From Lachnospira eligens (lineage in GTDB: Bacteria > Bacillota > Clostridia > Lachnospirales > Lachnospiraceae): a DNA stretch of 64,000 nucleotides. A model generated the notes under the pieces. It made no database searches. It was not told where the DNA came from and saw nothing but the letters and a program-made list of their open reading frames with translations. Each line of letters begins with the position of its first letter. The stretch's first letter is position 1. The translations under genes and the position numbers were made by a program. Shown one piece after another: positions 18,217 through 27,014 of this stretch. The stretch covers positions 241,877 through 305,876 of the forward strand of contig NZ_WKRD01000004.1 of the NCBI RefSeq assembly GCF_009680455.1, read 5' to 3'.

Positions 18217-18486
18217 ATATTGAATAGGCAGAACTACAATATCCTTGCAGGAGAAGGAGATATTCTGCGGATTTTAAAAGAAATTGACAAAGCCGAAAAT
18301 AGAGAGAGTATTGGAGCAGGAATTCAGAAACTACTTGAAGTTCTTGGCAATTATGGAAATGCAGATGGAACTTATCTTTTTGAAACGGTTCATACACCAG
18401 AGATATTTACAAATACCTATGAGTGGTGTGCAGATGGAATTACAGCTCAAAGAGATAATCTTCAGGATGTGAAATTTGAAGAATAA
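18217..18486 (+). pseudogene. N-terminal GAF-domain fragment
   Basis: About 89 residues with EIDKAENRESIGAGIQKLLE, LGNYGNADGTYLFE and FTNTYEWCADGIT, typical of the GAF domain preceding GGDEF or similar output domains. The frame stops after NLQDVKFEE, before the domain is complete, and a chemoreceptor tail follows. No clear RBS. Probably the residue of a deletion that fused two signalling genes. Confidence 0.6.
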
Positions 18487-18488
18487 GC

Positions 18489-18596
18489 ACACAGGATCTT
18501 GTTGAGGATATAGTCAATATCAGCAATAAAATGATAGAAAACAAGAGTGTTGCCCAGAATCTTAAGAATAGTACTAATATATTTGCAAAGTTCTGA
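18489..18596 (+). pseudogene. C-terminal fragment of a chemoreceptor-like protein
   Basis: 35 residues ending NLKNSTNIFAKF resemble the extreme C-terminus of methyl-accepting chemotaxis proteins. The frame is open just after the GAF fragment's stop. The assignment is tentative because the piece is short. Confidence 0.35.
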
Positions 18597-18665
18597 TTGC
18601 AGGAATTGCATAGGAATAAAGCTATGTTTACTATTTACGGTTTACAATTTACATCTGAAAGATAT

Positions 18666-18694
18666 TTGACATTTTCATATTTTTTTAATAATAT
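18666..18694 (+). promoter_or_regulatory. promoter of the oligopeptide transporter gene
   Basis: TTGACA (18666-18671) and TAATAT (18689-18694) are separated by 17 bp, in an AT-rich stretch about 50 bp upstream of the ATG at 18745. Confidence 0.6.
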
Positions 18695-18744
18695 TATATT
18701 ATGTACGTTTTTTGCATAAGAATATTAAGAAAGAGAGAAAGAGT

Positions 18745-20652
18745 ATGAACGAAAAGAAAGAGTTCAAGCCTTATATTCCAGCTGATAAGGTTATGCCTGA
18801 GTTAACAGTTACATCTGTTATTATAGGTGCTTTATTAGCTATATTATTTGGCGGTGCTAACGCATATTTAGGACTTAGAGTTGGTATGACAGTTTCTGCA
18901 TCCATACCAGCAGCGGTTATCTCAATGGGAATTATCCGCTTTATATTAAGAAGAGATTCCATATTAGAGAATAACATGGTCCAGACTATTGGCTCTGCTG
19001 GTGAATCGGTTGCAGCAGGTGCTATATTTACACTTCCAGCATTATTTATGTGGGCGCAGGAGGAAGGTACAGTTATGCCTTCTTTAGTTGAGATAGCGCT
19101 TATTGCATTAATCGGTGGTTTCCTTGGAGTATTATTCATGATTCCACTTCGTAGTGCATTGATAGTCCAGGAGCATGGTGTGTTACCTTATCCAGAAGGA
19201 CAGGCATGTGCTGAGGTATTAGTTGCAGGTGAAGAAGGTGGTGCTAAGGCTGGCACAGTATTTGCAGGTCTTGGTATTGCTGCTGTTTATAAGTTTATAG
19301 CAGATGGACTTAAGGTGTTCCCAAGTGAGGTTGATTTTACAATTAAACCATATAAGGGTTCAGCAGTAGGTGCAGATGTATTACCTGCACTTTTAGGAGT
19401 TGGTTATATATGTGGACCTAAGGTATCATCATACCTTCTTGCAGGTGGTTCTGTTGCATGGTTTATGATTATGCCATTAATCGCATTATTCGGTGGAGAT
19501 AATATCATTGGACCAGCACTTATTCCAGTTTCACAGATGAATCCATCACAGATATGGTCTAATTATGTACGTTATATTGGAGCCGGTGCAGTTGCAGCTG
19601 GTGGTATTATAAGCTTGATTAAGTCATTACCACTTATTGTAAGGACATTTAAGCAGGCACTTAAGGGATATGGTAAGAAGGCAGATGGAGTAGAATCAAG
19701 ATTAACTAAGGATATTCCTATGATGTTTGTTGTATTAGGAATCGGAGTACTTGCTATTATTATGTGGTTAATCCCAGCTATTCCTGTAAATCTTCTTAGT
19801 GCAATTATCATTATCATATTTGGTTTCTTTTTTGCAACAGTATCATCTCGTATGGTTGGATTAGTAGGTAGTTCCAATAACCCTGTATCAGGTATGGCTA
19901 TTGCGACACTTCTTATTTCATCAGCGATTCTTAAGGCAACAGGTACTGTTGGAATGAAGGGTATGGTTGCGGCTATAAGTATTGGTTCTGTAATATGTAT
20001 AATTGCTGCTATAGCAGGAGATACATCACAGGATTTAAAGACAGGTTATATAGTAGGTGCAACACCTTACAAGCAGCAGGCTGGTGAACTTATTGGTGTA
20101 GCTGTATCAGCTATTACAGTTGGTGGAGTACTTTATTTACTTAATGCAGCATGGGGCTATGGTTCAACAGAATTACCAGCACCACAGGCAACTCTTATGA
20201 AGATGGTTGTTGAAGGTGTTATGGGTAACAGCCTTCCATGGTCACTTGTATTTGCAGGAGTTGCAATTGCAATAGTAGTTGAGATTCTTCAGATACCTGT
20301 GCTTCCATTTGCAGTAGGACTTTATCTTCCAATCTATTTAAGTACACCTATTATGGTTGGTGGACTTGTAAGACTTTACTTTGATAAGAAGAAAGGTATT
20401 ACAGAAGAAGAGCGTAAGGCTAAGGTTAATCAGGGAATACTTTATTCATCAGGTCTTATTGCCGGTGAAGGACTGGTTGGTATCCTTTTAGCGGTATTCG
20501 CTATTATTCCTATTGGTGCAGATACTCTTGGCGATGCTATTAATATATCAAAGATTATTAATCTTGGTAATATTGGAGGACTTGTATTCTTTGCATGTCT
20601 TGTTGCAACATTAGTAGCATTTATTAACAAAAAAGAAAAGAAGACAAAATAA
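18745..20652 (+). CDS. OPT-family oligopeptide transporter
   Basis: About 635 residues with 14-16 hydrophobic segments. LPYPEGQACAEVL and GGANAYLGLRVGMTVSASIP are typical of bacterial OPT oligopeptide symporters. An upstream in-frame TTG (18712) precedes the promoter-proximal leader; ATG 18745 with AAGAAAGAGAGAAAG is preferred. Downstream are a PqqD-like protein and the dipeptidase PepD, a logical peptide import and hydrolysis set, although a terminator separates the transporter from them. Confidence 0.93.
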   Translation: MNEKKEFKPYIPADKVMPELTVTSVIIGALLAILFGGANAYLGLRVGMTVSASIPAAVISMGIIRFILRRDSILENNMVQTIGSAGESVAAGAIFTLPALFMWAQEEGTVMPSLVEIALIALIGGFLGVLFMIPLRSALIVQEHGVLPYPEGQACAEVLVAGEEGGAKAGTVFAGLGIAAVYKFIADGLKVFPSEVDFTIKPYKGSAVGADVLPALLGVGYICGPKVSSYLLAGGSVAWFMIMPLIALFGGDNIIGPALIPVSQMNPSQIWSNYVRYIGAGAVAAGGIISLIKSLPLIVRTFKQALKGYGKKADGVESRLTKDIPMMFVVLGIGVLAIIMWLIPAIPVNLLSAIIIIIFGFFFATVSSRMVGLVGSSNNPVSGMAIATLLISSAILKATGTVGMKGMVAAISIGSVICIIAAIAGDTSQDLKTGYIVGATPYKQQAGELIGVAVSAITVGGVLYLLNAAWGYGSTELPAPQATLMKMVVEGVMGNSLPWSLVFAGVAIAIVVEILQIPVLPFAVGLYLPIYLSTPIMVGGLVRLYFDKKKGITEEERKAKVNQGILYSSGLIAGEGLVGILLAVFAIIPIGADTLGDAINISKIINLGNIGGLVFFACLVATLVAFINKKEKKTK

Positions 20653-20673
20653 TAAATAATATGTTACAATGAG

Positions 20674-20707
20674 TCTGCCGGTTATTTTGCCGGCAGATTT
20701 TTATTTT
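20674..20707 (+). terminator. terminator after the oligopeptide transporter
   Basis: An 8-bp stem TCTGCCGG/CCGGCAGA with an 8-base loop is followed by TTTTTATTTT. Confidence 0.88.
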
Positions 20708-20734
20708 CTAGGATTAAAGGAGAAGGCTTGATTT

Positions 20735-21100
20735 ATGGCTAAGCAGAAGGATAATTACTTAGACTATGTTCCAAAGCATAATTCGTTGTTCGAATGCAGG
20801 GAAAACAAAAAAGGTCATGTAGAAGTCAAAGTACACAATAAGGGGATTTTTAACAGAATAGCGCAGCTTATTGCACGAAAGCCCAGATATAGTTACATCG
20901 AACTAGATGATTTCGGTACATTTGTATGGCATAGCATAGATGGTGTAAGAAGTATTTATGATATAGGACAGCTTGTGAAAGAGCATTTTGGAGATAAAGC
21001 GGAGCCGCTGTATGAGAGATTGTGTTATTTTATAAAGCTGCTTCATAAGAATCAGTTTATTGTATATATGAACAAGATAAATAAGCAGATAAACAAATGA
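20735..21100 (+). CDS. stand-alone PqqD-family (RRE-like) protein
   Basis: 121 residues. LDDFGTFVWHSIDGVRSIYD, IGQLVKEHFG and LHKNQFIVYMNK fit the PqqD fold, which binds leader peptides for radical SAM or other maturation enzymes. No such enzyme or precursor peptide is seen next to it; it lies between a peptide transporter and a dipeptidase. The basic N-terminal ~45 residues are an extension to the usual ~90-residue PqqD. RBS AAAGGAGAAGG. The role here is unknown. Confidence 0.75.
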   Translation: MAKQKDNYLDYVPKHNSLFECRENKKGHVEVKVHNKGIFNRIAQLIARKPRYSYIELDDFGTFVWHSIDGVRSIYDIGQLVKEHFGDKAEPLYERLCYFIKLLHKNQFIVYMNKINKQINK

Positions 21101-21146
21101 ATAAAATAGATTTGTAGATTATAAATATTTTAAAGGAGACAGTGTT

Positions 21147-22592
21147 ATGAGAGTATTATCTGAATTAGAACCTAAAAATGTATTTTCTTTTTTTGAGGAT
21201 ATATGTAATATCCCACATCCATCATATAAGGAAGAAAAAATCAGCAATTATCTTGTTGATTTCGCTAAGGAAAGAAAGCTTGAATATTATCAGGATTCAC
21301 TTAACAATGTAATCATAATAAAGGAAGCCTCAAAGGGTTATGAGGATGCAGCACCTATAATACTTCAGGGACATATGGATATGGTATGCGAGAAGACACC
21401 TGATTGTGATAAGAATATGGATGAGGATGGACTGGATCTTGAGGTAAATGGTGATTTCATATCTGCTAAGGGAACAACGCTTGGTGGTGATGATGGAATA
21501 GCTGTTGCCTATGCACTTGCAATACTTGATGACGACAGTATCGCACATCCACGTCTTGAGTTCGTGTGTACAGTATCTGAGGAAGTAGGCATGGAAGGTG
21601 CTTCTTCCATAGATGTATCTATGTTAAAGGGCAAAAAGCTTCTTAATATGGATAGTGAAGAAGAAGGAATCATGCTTGCAAGCTGTGCAGGTGGCTGCAG
21701 TAGCAGAGTTACACTAAAGCTTGATAAAAATAAGGTTACTGGAACAAAGCTTAGTATTACTTTATCAGGACTGACAGGAGGCCATTCAGGTGTCGAAATA
21801 GATAAAGGCAGAGGTAATGCGAATGTTCTTATGTCAAGAATATTAAGGGATGTTATCACAGACAATAATGTATATCTTGCAGCGTTTAACGGTGGAAGAA
21901 AGGATAACGCTATTCCAAGAGAATGTATGGCTGAGATTATTGTAGCAGCAGACAAGACAGCAGAGGTTAAAGCAGCTATTGAGAATGCAGCAAAAGAGAT
22001 AAAAGAAGAGTTTGCTACATCTGATGCAGACTTAAAGTGTGTTGTAGATATATCAGAGGGTTGCAGCACAGAGGCAGTAACATATGAAGATAGCACAAAG
22101 GCAGTTTCACTTATACAGGCATTACCTAACGGAATAATGAGAATGAGCCAGGATATAGATAATCTTGTGGAAACTTCGCTTAATCTTGGTGTGATTTCAC
22201 TAGATGAATCAGGTATATGTCTTAGATTCTCACTTAGAAGTTCTGTAGGGGCTGCTTTAAAGAATCTTAAGAGCCAGATCAAATTCATTAGTGAAGCATT
22301 CAGGGCAAATGCTGAATTTACAGGTGAATATCCAGCATGGGAATATAAGAAGGATTCTAAGCTGCGTGATGACATGGTAAGGATATTTGAACAGATGTAT
22401 GGTAAAAAGCCAACTATCGAGGCTATTCATGCAGGTGTTGAATGTGGTATACTTGCAGGCAAAATAGAAGGACTTGACTGCATATCAATGGGACCTGATA
22501 TTTTTGATATTCATACAACTGAGGAACACTTAAGCATATCTTCAACTAAGAGAATGTATGAATATATACTTAACGTAATAGCTTGTAAATAA
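21147..22592 (+). CDS. pepD: cytosolic beta-Ala-His/aminoacyl-histidine dipeptidase
   Basis: 481 residues, M20-family metallopeptidase. Metal-site stretches are visible: QGHMDMVCEK, TLGGDDGIAVAYAL, TVSEEVGMEGA, LTGGHSGVEID and IHAGVECGILAGK. It hydrolyses Xaa-His and other dipeptides in the cytoplasm, which suits the nearby oligopeptide importer. RBS AAAGGAGAC precedes the ATG. Its stop is 38 bp before a spliced response-regulator fragment, the start of a scar. Confidence 0.95.
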   Translation: MRVLSELEPKNVFSFFEDICNIPHPSYKEEKISNYLVDFAKERKLEYYQDSLNNVIIIKEASKGYEDAAPIILQGHMDMVCEKTPDCDKNMDEDGLDLEVNGDFISAKGTTLGGDDGIAVAYALAILDDDSIAHPRLEFVCTVSEEVGMEGASSIDVSMLKGKKLLNMDSEEEGIMLASCAGGCSSRVTLKLDKNKVTGTKLSITLSGLTGGHSGVEIDKGRGNANVLMSRILRDVITDNNVYLAAFNGGRKDNAIPRECMAEIIVAADKTAEVKAAIENAAKEIKEEFATSDADLKCVVDISEGCSTEAVTYEDSTKAVSLIQALPNGIMRMSQDIDNLVETSLNLGVISLDESGICLRFSLRSSVGAALKNLKSQIKFISEAFRANAEFTGEYPAWEYKKDSKLRDDMVRIFEQMYGKKPTIEAIHAGVECGILAGKIEGLDCISMGPDIFDIHTTEEHLSISSTKRMYEYILNVIACK

Positions 22593-22630
22593 TAATACAA
22601 TAATGAAGCACATTGAAGCAGGGTGAGTCT

Positions 22631-22834
22631 ATGTATAAAATATTAATAGTTGAGGATGACAGGATTATAGCTGATAATGTATGTGAACAGTTATTAAAAT
22701 GGGGATATGATGTTAAAATAGCAGATGATAACATGTTGACTGTTAATGTTACAAGATTAAGGAAAAAGCTTGAACAGGCGGGGCTCATAGATTATATAAA
22801 GACTAAAAAGGTGCCGGAATACAGGCAGATATAA
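22631..22834 (+). pseudogene. response regulator with internal deletion
   Basis: The first ~33 residues (MYKILIVEDDRIIADNV...) are the start of an OmpR-type receiver; without a break the sequence continues as MLTVNVTRLRKKLEQAG and DYIKT, the end of the winged-helix domain of a BceR-like regulator. Around 120 residues, including the phosphoacceptor Asp, are missing. The frame then runs into the thiD fragment. It cannot work as a regulator. Confidence 0.8.
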
Positions 22835-23172
22835 AGACAATGACAGCTAATCGTGTATATGCGATGAGTGCAATCACAGCCCTGACTGCACAGAACACTA
22901 CTGGTGTAACAGATATAATGGAGGTATCTCCTAAGTTTTTAGCAGAGCAGCTGGATGGTATATTTACAGATATATATCCGGATGCTGTCAAGACAGGAAT
23001 GGTTGCTTCAGGTGAACTGATTCAGGTAATAGCAGATAAGCTTACAGAGTATAAAGCAGGAAATATAGTTGTTGATCCAGTTATGGTGGCGACAAGTGGT
23101 GCAAGACTTATAAGTGAAGATGCTATCAGCATATTAAAGAGCAGATTATTACCACTTGCAACAGTTATTACT
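22810..23172 (+). pseudogene. thiD: internal fragment of phosphomethylpyrimidine kinase
   Basis: About 121 residues from GAGIQADIKTM to LLPLATVIT, matching the middle of ThiD (thiamine pyrimidine kinase), including VVDPVMVATSGARLIS. Both ends are truncated: the 5' end abuts the response-regulator tail, and the 3' end runs in frame into a copy of the pflB 3' end (RTFHDRM stop). It shows 22.6-23.2 kb was assembled from pieces of unrelated genes. Confidence 0.85.
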
Positions 23173-23354
23173 AGAACATTCCACGACAGAATGTAATCAT
23201 ACGAATAGTATAATTGCTTGAAATTAGAATGCAGTATTTAAGCGGTTTGGCAAAAAATGTATATACTAATACTTAATGTAAATTGGTGTAAACTAGTACA
23301 GTTTGGTTTTTTATCTGAACCAAAACTGAACCAAACTGCTTAAAAACTGAACCA
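23173..23354 (+). other. integrase attachment site 2: pflB-end core copy plus arm repeats
   Basis: 23173-23197 repeats the 25-bp pflB 3' end core with two changes, both synonymous in the pflB frame. Arm-type repeats CTGAACCAAAA start at 23315 and 23326 with a partial CTGAACCA at 23347: spacing 11 and 21 bp, identical to site 1, and about the same core-to-arm distance (118 versus 117 bp). The rest of the 358-bp gap to 23554 shows no coding sequence. Confidence 0.65.
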
Positions 23355-23554
23355 GATAAAAGTGGCTTTAAGTTGCTTGTTTACTGGTGATAAGTTACTA
23401 TTTATTAAAATGAATGGGATGTTCCAAAAATTGGCGTACTTTAATAAACCTATATAGGTTTTTAAAATTTTTATTTTGATATTTCTAAATTCAGGCACTT
23501 TTTAAAGGAAATAAATGTGTTCCTGTCTTCCCGTTCTGAATCTTATTATGAAGT

Positions 23555-23839
23555 TTATTTATGTTTCTTGCAATTGCTAAAAGAGTACTTTAAGCGAGTA
23601 CATTCGCAATCCCTTTGCTTAGGTATCTTCTGAACTGCATGTCCTGTTTTAGTTTTATTGTGTCTTATATGTGATACTGTAAGTTTCCAGTTATTCTTAC
23701 ATGTATAAAAATCGGATATTTTATCGTATTCCATGTTTTCTATCTTTCCAATATCATGCTTGTATTTCCTTGTTTTTGATATCTCATAATTAGCTGGCTT
23801 TAATAATTGTAAAGGGCTATATGTTTTACCAAGCAGCAT
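23555..23839 (-). pseudogene. IS1182-type transposase fragment
   Basis: 94 residues with KPANYEISKTRKYKHDIGKI and DFYTCKNNWKL...HNKTKTG, typical of the middle of IS1182-family DDE transposases. The catalytic domain and both IS ends are missing. Confidence 0.65.
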
Positions 23840-24293
23840 ACACGAACTTATATTAGTTCCTGATAATGGTGATATGAATAAAAATTATATGATGCAGATG
23901 GTGTGTGAAGTTAATTCAACAGAAGTCAGACCAGATGAAATATAATGGTAAGAAATAATTGACGTTTAGCACTATGTGAGTTAGCATAGTGGTAGATAAT
24001 TACTTCTTTGTATCACGCAAATCTAATTTTCCGAAATTCTTCATAAAAAAGGAAATATAATTTTTTCAAAAAGAAGCAAGGTGAAAAGAAGAAAATGAAT
24101 TTATTTAATGCAAAACTGGGGAAAAGAAAGTGAAAAAATAAATTCCATTTTTAGGGGCTAAAAAATGGAAAAATAGTTTCCCCTGATACAAAAGCCTGTT
24201 TAGAACATATATCCATAAGAACCTTAAATATATCGTCCTGTTTTGGATATTGTAAAACTATGAGTGATTTATATGACAGAAAGAAGGTTAAAT
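23840..24293. other. non-genic stretch with fragments and a hairpin
   Basis: No intact gene. A short frame (ELILVPDNGDMNKNYMMQM..., ~23850-23945) looks like a gene remnant. A hairpin with stem CCATTTTTAG/TAAAAAATGG lies at 24145-24168, followed by AAAAA. Nothing else recognised. Confidence 0.4.
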
Positions 24294-24689
24294 ATGATAA
24301 TTGAAAAGGAATATTTTGATTCAGAAGAAGTCAGGAAAGCGAATGCCATGAATGATAAGACGATGGCACCACCAAGAAGAATACGTCTTGCGACAACGGA
24401 CAGTAACAAATATTATGCCAAAGCTGTATTTGTAGCCGATAAAGAAAATATAATTACCGGTGAGCTTCTTTACAGACCAGATTTTCAGGAGTCAGAAGAG
24501 GGAGTGGCATTCAGTGAGGTTGTTGTTAAGCAGACAGCAGATGTGGAAGAATATTTCAAGAATCTTATAAGGTTTGAAGGCTATAAAGTGATTTCAGAAG
24601 AATATGATGAGAGTGATATGCTTATGCATTATGATGAGCTGAGCATACAGGCTAATAAGCTTTTGTTTCTTGAGAGCAGGGATGAGTAG
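24294..24689 (+). CDS. hypothetical protein upstream of esterase
   Basis: About 131 residues, acidic and soluble, no recognised domain. ATG 24294 is preferred over upstream ATGs because AAGAAGG lies 6 bp before it. It ends 2 bp before the esterase start, so the two are an operon and may share a substrate. It contains TMAPPRRIRLATTDSNKYYA, which I do not recognise. Confidence 0.6.
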   Translation: MIIEKEYFDSEEVRKANAMNDKTMAPPRRIRLATTDSNKYYAKAVFVADKENIITGELLYRPDFQESEEGVAFSEVVVKQTADVEEYFKNLIRFEGYKVISEEYDESDMLMHYDELSIQANKLLFLESRDE

Positions 24690-24691
24690 AT

Positions 24692-25645
24692 ATGACAGAT
24701 ACGCAGAATGAGGTGTTTAAGACACCAGTAAACAAGATAAGGCTGTTTGAGCATGGGGCTCCGGGTTCGCAGAACTTTAAGCTTACAAGAAAATATTACA
24801 CTGAAGATATGCCTGATGGAAGAGTAAAGCATATAGTGCAGAACATTACAGATCCGGATATTGTTCCTTATATACCTGATGGTATTGGTAACAGTACAGA
24901 CAGACAAAGGATTCCGGCAGTATTGATTATTCCAGGAGGTGCGTTCAGACGCCTTGTATACAACTTTGAAGGTGAAGATGTTGCAAAGTGGCTTAATAGT
25001 ATGGGAATAGCTGCATTTGTTCTTGAATGCAGACTTCCATCAGATGAACATGATAATGCAGAGGATGTCCCACTTATAGATGCTATGCGCGCAATGAGAG
25101 TTATAAGAGGAAGGGCGCAGGAATTCGGTATAGATGAAGCTAAGATAGGCGTCATGGGCTTTTCAGCAGGAGGCTTTATGGCAGCGTTATTATCAACAGC
25201 GTATGAAAGTGATGTGTATGCGGATTATAAGTATAAGGATGAATATGATAAACTATCAGCAAGACCAGATTTTGCTGTTTGTTCATATCCGGTTATAAGT
25301 ATTGACGATTGTATTGAAGCAGGCAAAAGATATATGTCTGAGGAACAGGTGCTTGAGAGAATCAGTGACAGTAAGGCAAAGATACTGCATAAGTATAATC
25401 CGGATAAGCTTGTAAGACCGGATATGCCGCCAGTATTTATATGTGAAACGGATGATGACAGAACAACATTGTCTGAGAACAGTGTGGGCTTTTATATGGC
25501 AGCAAGAAAAGCCGGGGTAAGTGCTGAACTTCATATATTCAGAACAGGTGGCCATGGTTATGGCTGTGGTGATGATTTTGCACAGACTGGTGAGTGGAAA
25601 GTACTTTTTACAAAGTGGATTAAGAGTATTGGAATTATTAGTTAA
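24692..25645 (+). CDS. alpha/beta hydrolase, acetyl-esterase type
   Basis: 317 residues. Oxyanion region IIPGGAFRRL, nucleophile elbow GVMGFSAGGFMAA (Ser), acid region VFICETDDDRT and catalytic His in FRTGGHGYG form a complete triad. The fold resembles BD-FAE-type carbohydrate esterases of gut bacteria. There is no signal peptide, so it acts in the cytoplasm, probably on imported acylated sugars. The upstream partner is a 131-residue hypothetical protein. Confidence 0.85.
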   Translation: MTDTQNEVFKTPVNKIRLFEHGAPGSQNFKLTRKYYTEDMPDGRVKHIVQNITDPDIVPYIPDGIGNSTDRQRIPAVLIIPGGAFRRLVYNFEGEDVAKWLNSMGIAAFVLECRLPSDEHDNAEDVPLIDAMRAMRVIRGRAQEFGIDEAKIGVMGFSAGGFMAALLSTAYESDVYADYKYKDEYDKLSARPDFAVCSYPVISIDDCIEAGKRYMSEEQVLERISDSKAKILHKYNPDKLVRPDMPPVFICETDDDRTTLSENSVGFYMAARKAGVSAELHIFRTGGHGYGCGDDFAQTGEWKVLFTKWIKSIGIIS

Positions 25646-25925
25646 GATGGATATAGTATACGAGATAAAGATAAGATTATATTAAACAAGCCGGTTGCTG
25701 GTGATGGAAAGTATGGTGGAAATATGGCAGTCCAGGCAGCTGAAAGGAGAAAAGGCATACGTATTAAGCGTGGATGCATAGCGTTATGTGAGGTTAGTCT
25801 TAAGGTTGATGGCAAGTTATACGAAGTGAAACCAGGATTTTATTTTTGTATTTATGTGAGCAACGAGTTAATATCCGCGCTTGCACGAGAATTTGGTCAC
25901 TGTTGCAATGATTTATTTTTATCTG
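25646..25925 (+). pseudogene. unrecognised gene remnant
   Basis: An open stretch reading DKIILNKPVAGDGKYGGNMAV and KRGCIALCEVSLKVDGKLYEVKPGFY lies between the esterase and the convergent XRE gene. It has no plausible start codon and RBS and enters the XRE 3' end. I do not recognise the family. Confidence 0.3.
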
Positions 25926-26368
25926 AGCTTGTCATTTATAAGCATAAGTCTTGTAAGTGTAGATTCATAATTAGTTTCTGTTTTTTCAATTAATATATTG
26001 TCTTTTTTGTAATCTACAGCGTATTCTTTTAAACAATTATTGATTTCTTTATTCTTAAAAGAAATACATACTTTATCATTATCAATATCCCAATCAATAT
26101 CAGTAGCAATATTCATTTTATTAACAAGAGATATAATATCGTTTACAGATTTTACCTCTATGTCTAAAAATTCAAATACACTTACTTCTAACGCTTCTGC
26201 AATTTTAGAGAGTTGTTCTAGTTTAGGATTTCTATTATCAGTTTCATATTTCTTTAATGTTGATAAATTTATTCCACTTTTTTCACTTAATTGCTCCATA
26301 GTAAGTTTTCGATCTTTTCTATATTTTTTTATTGTTCTAGCTAGATTTGATCTTTCTATATCTTCCAT
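25919..26368 (-). CDS. XRE-family regulator of an integrative element
   Basis: 149 residues: canonical XRE domain at ~8-65 (IKKYRKDRKLTMEQLSEKSG, INLSTLKKYE) and a C-terminal domain unique to this family. A truncated relative lies at 17734-17975. It is divergent from a promoter with GAACTT half-sites, as expected of a repressor of element transfer genes. RBS GGAGGT precedes its start. Confidence 0.88.
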   Translation of the reverse strand: MEDIERSNLARTIKKYRKDRKLTMEQLSEKSGINLSTLKKYETDNRNPKLEQLSKIAEALEVSVFEFLDIEVKSVNDIISLVNKMNIATDIDWDIDNDKVCISFKNKEINNCLKEYAVDYKKDNILIEKTETNYESTLTRLMLINDKLR

Positions 26369-26403
26369 TGAATAACCTCCACAAATAAAAACATTAAATA
26401 CAT

Positions 26404-26501
26404 ATTATATGATAGCACAAAAAGAACACAAAAAGGAACTTTTTCTTGACGATAATTTTTCAGAAGTTATAATTAAAATACAAGTTCACAAAAGAGAACT
26501 T
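26404..26501. promoter_or_regulatory. divergent promoter/operator region of the XRE regulator
   Basis: Leftward -10 TATAAT lies at 26409-26404. Rightward TTGACG (26446) and TATAAT (26468) are 16 bp apart. A perfect inverted repeat AAGTTC-N8-GAACTT (26482-26501) sits at the rightward start, and GGAACTT and GAACAC half-sites lie between the two promoters. The arrangement resembles a phage- or ICE-type repressor switch. Confidence 0.6.
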
Positions 26502-26651
26502 ATATGCATGCATAAAAATCATAATAGGTTACTAAATTTATTAATTTAGTGCATATGATGTTACCGACAATATGTATCTAGTGTATTAAGATATGTTTAC
26601 GATGTTCGTAAGAATATCGCATACTACTGAATATTCAACTACTGTAAAAGA

Positions 26652-26790
26652 AAGTAATTTCTTCTGGTAAAAATCCGGTGTAGTTCCTGACAAATATCAG
26701 TCATAGCTTACGTGATGAGAATTGATGGATCGAGAGATGAAGGTGCATAGCGAGCAGGGAAAGATATATGGCGGATGGATAATAAACCAC
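26652..26790 (+). repeat. noncoding repeat, copy 2
   Basis: Second copy of the element at 17983-18113, here ~180 bp downstream of the rightward promoter and followed by AAAGGGTGTC. It lies in a 646-bp stretch (26369-27014) without genes. That stretch also contains the palindrome CGCATATGCG (26865-26874) and a two-part hairpin GTATGCG...GATTC ATAG GAATC...CGCATAC (26893-26932). Confidence 0.65.
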
Positions 26791-27014
26791 AAAGGGTGTC
26801 AAAGTCCTTATCCTCAGAAGGCAAAAGAGGAGATTATGCTGATTAATAATTAGTGTATCGTGAACGCATATGCGACTAGATGGTAGTTCCGAGTATGCGG
26901 GCGTAATGGGGATTCATAGGAATCACGCATACATACATCTTTGTATATATTTCAAAGATATATATTAAGATAAGAGTTCTAATTCATAGGTACTTCTTAC
27001 ATATAAGAACCACA

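Noticed and set aside
21509..22375. Long antisense ORF opposite pepD (288 aa)
   Set aside because: Low-complexity Ser/Leu-rich translation with no RBS; it mirrors the codon pattern of the real gene.
23950..24030. tRNA-like text (TTAGCATAGTGGTAGATAA)
   Set aside because: No acceptor stem pairing, no T-loop GTTCRA and no anticodon arm could be found.
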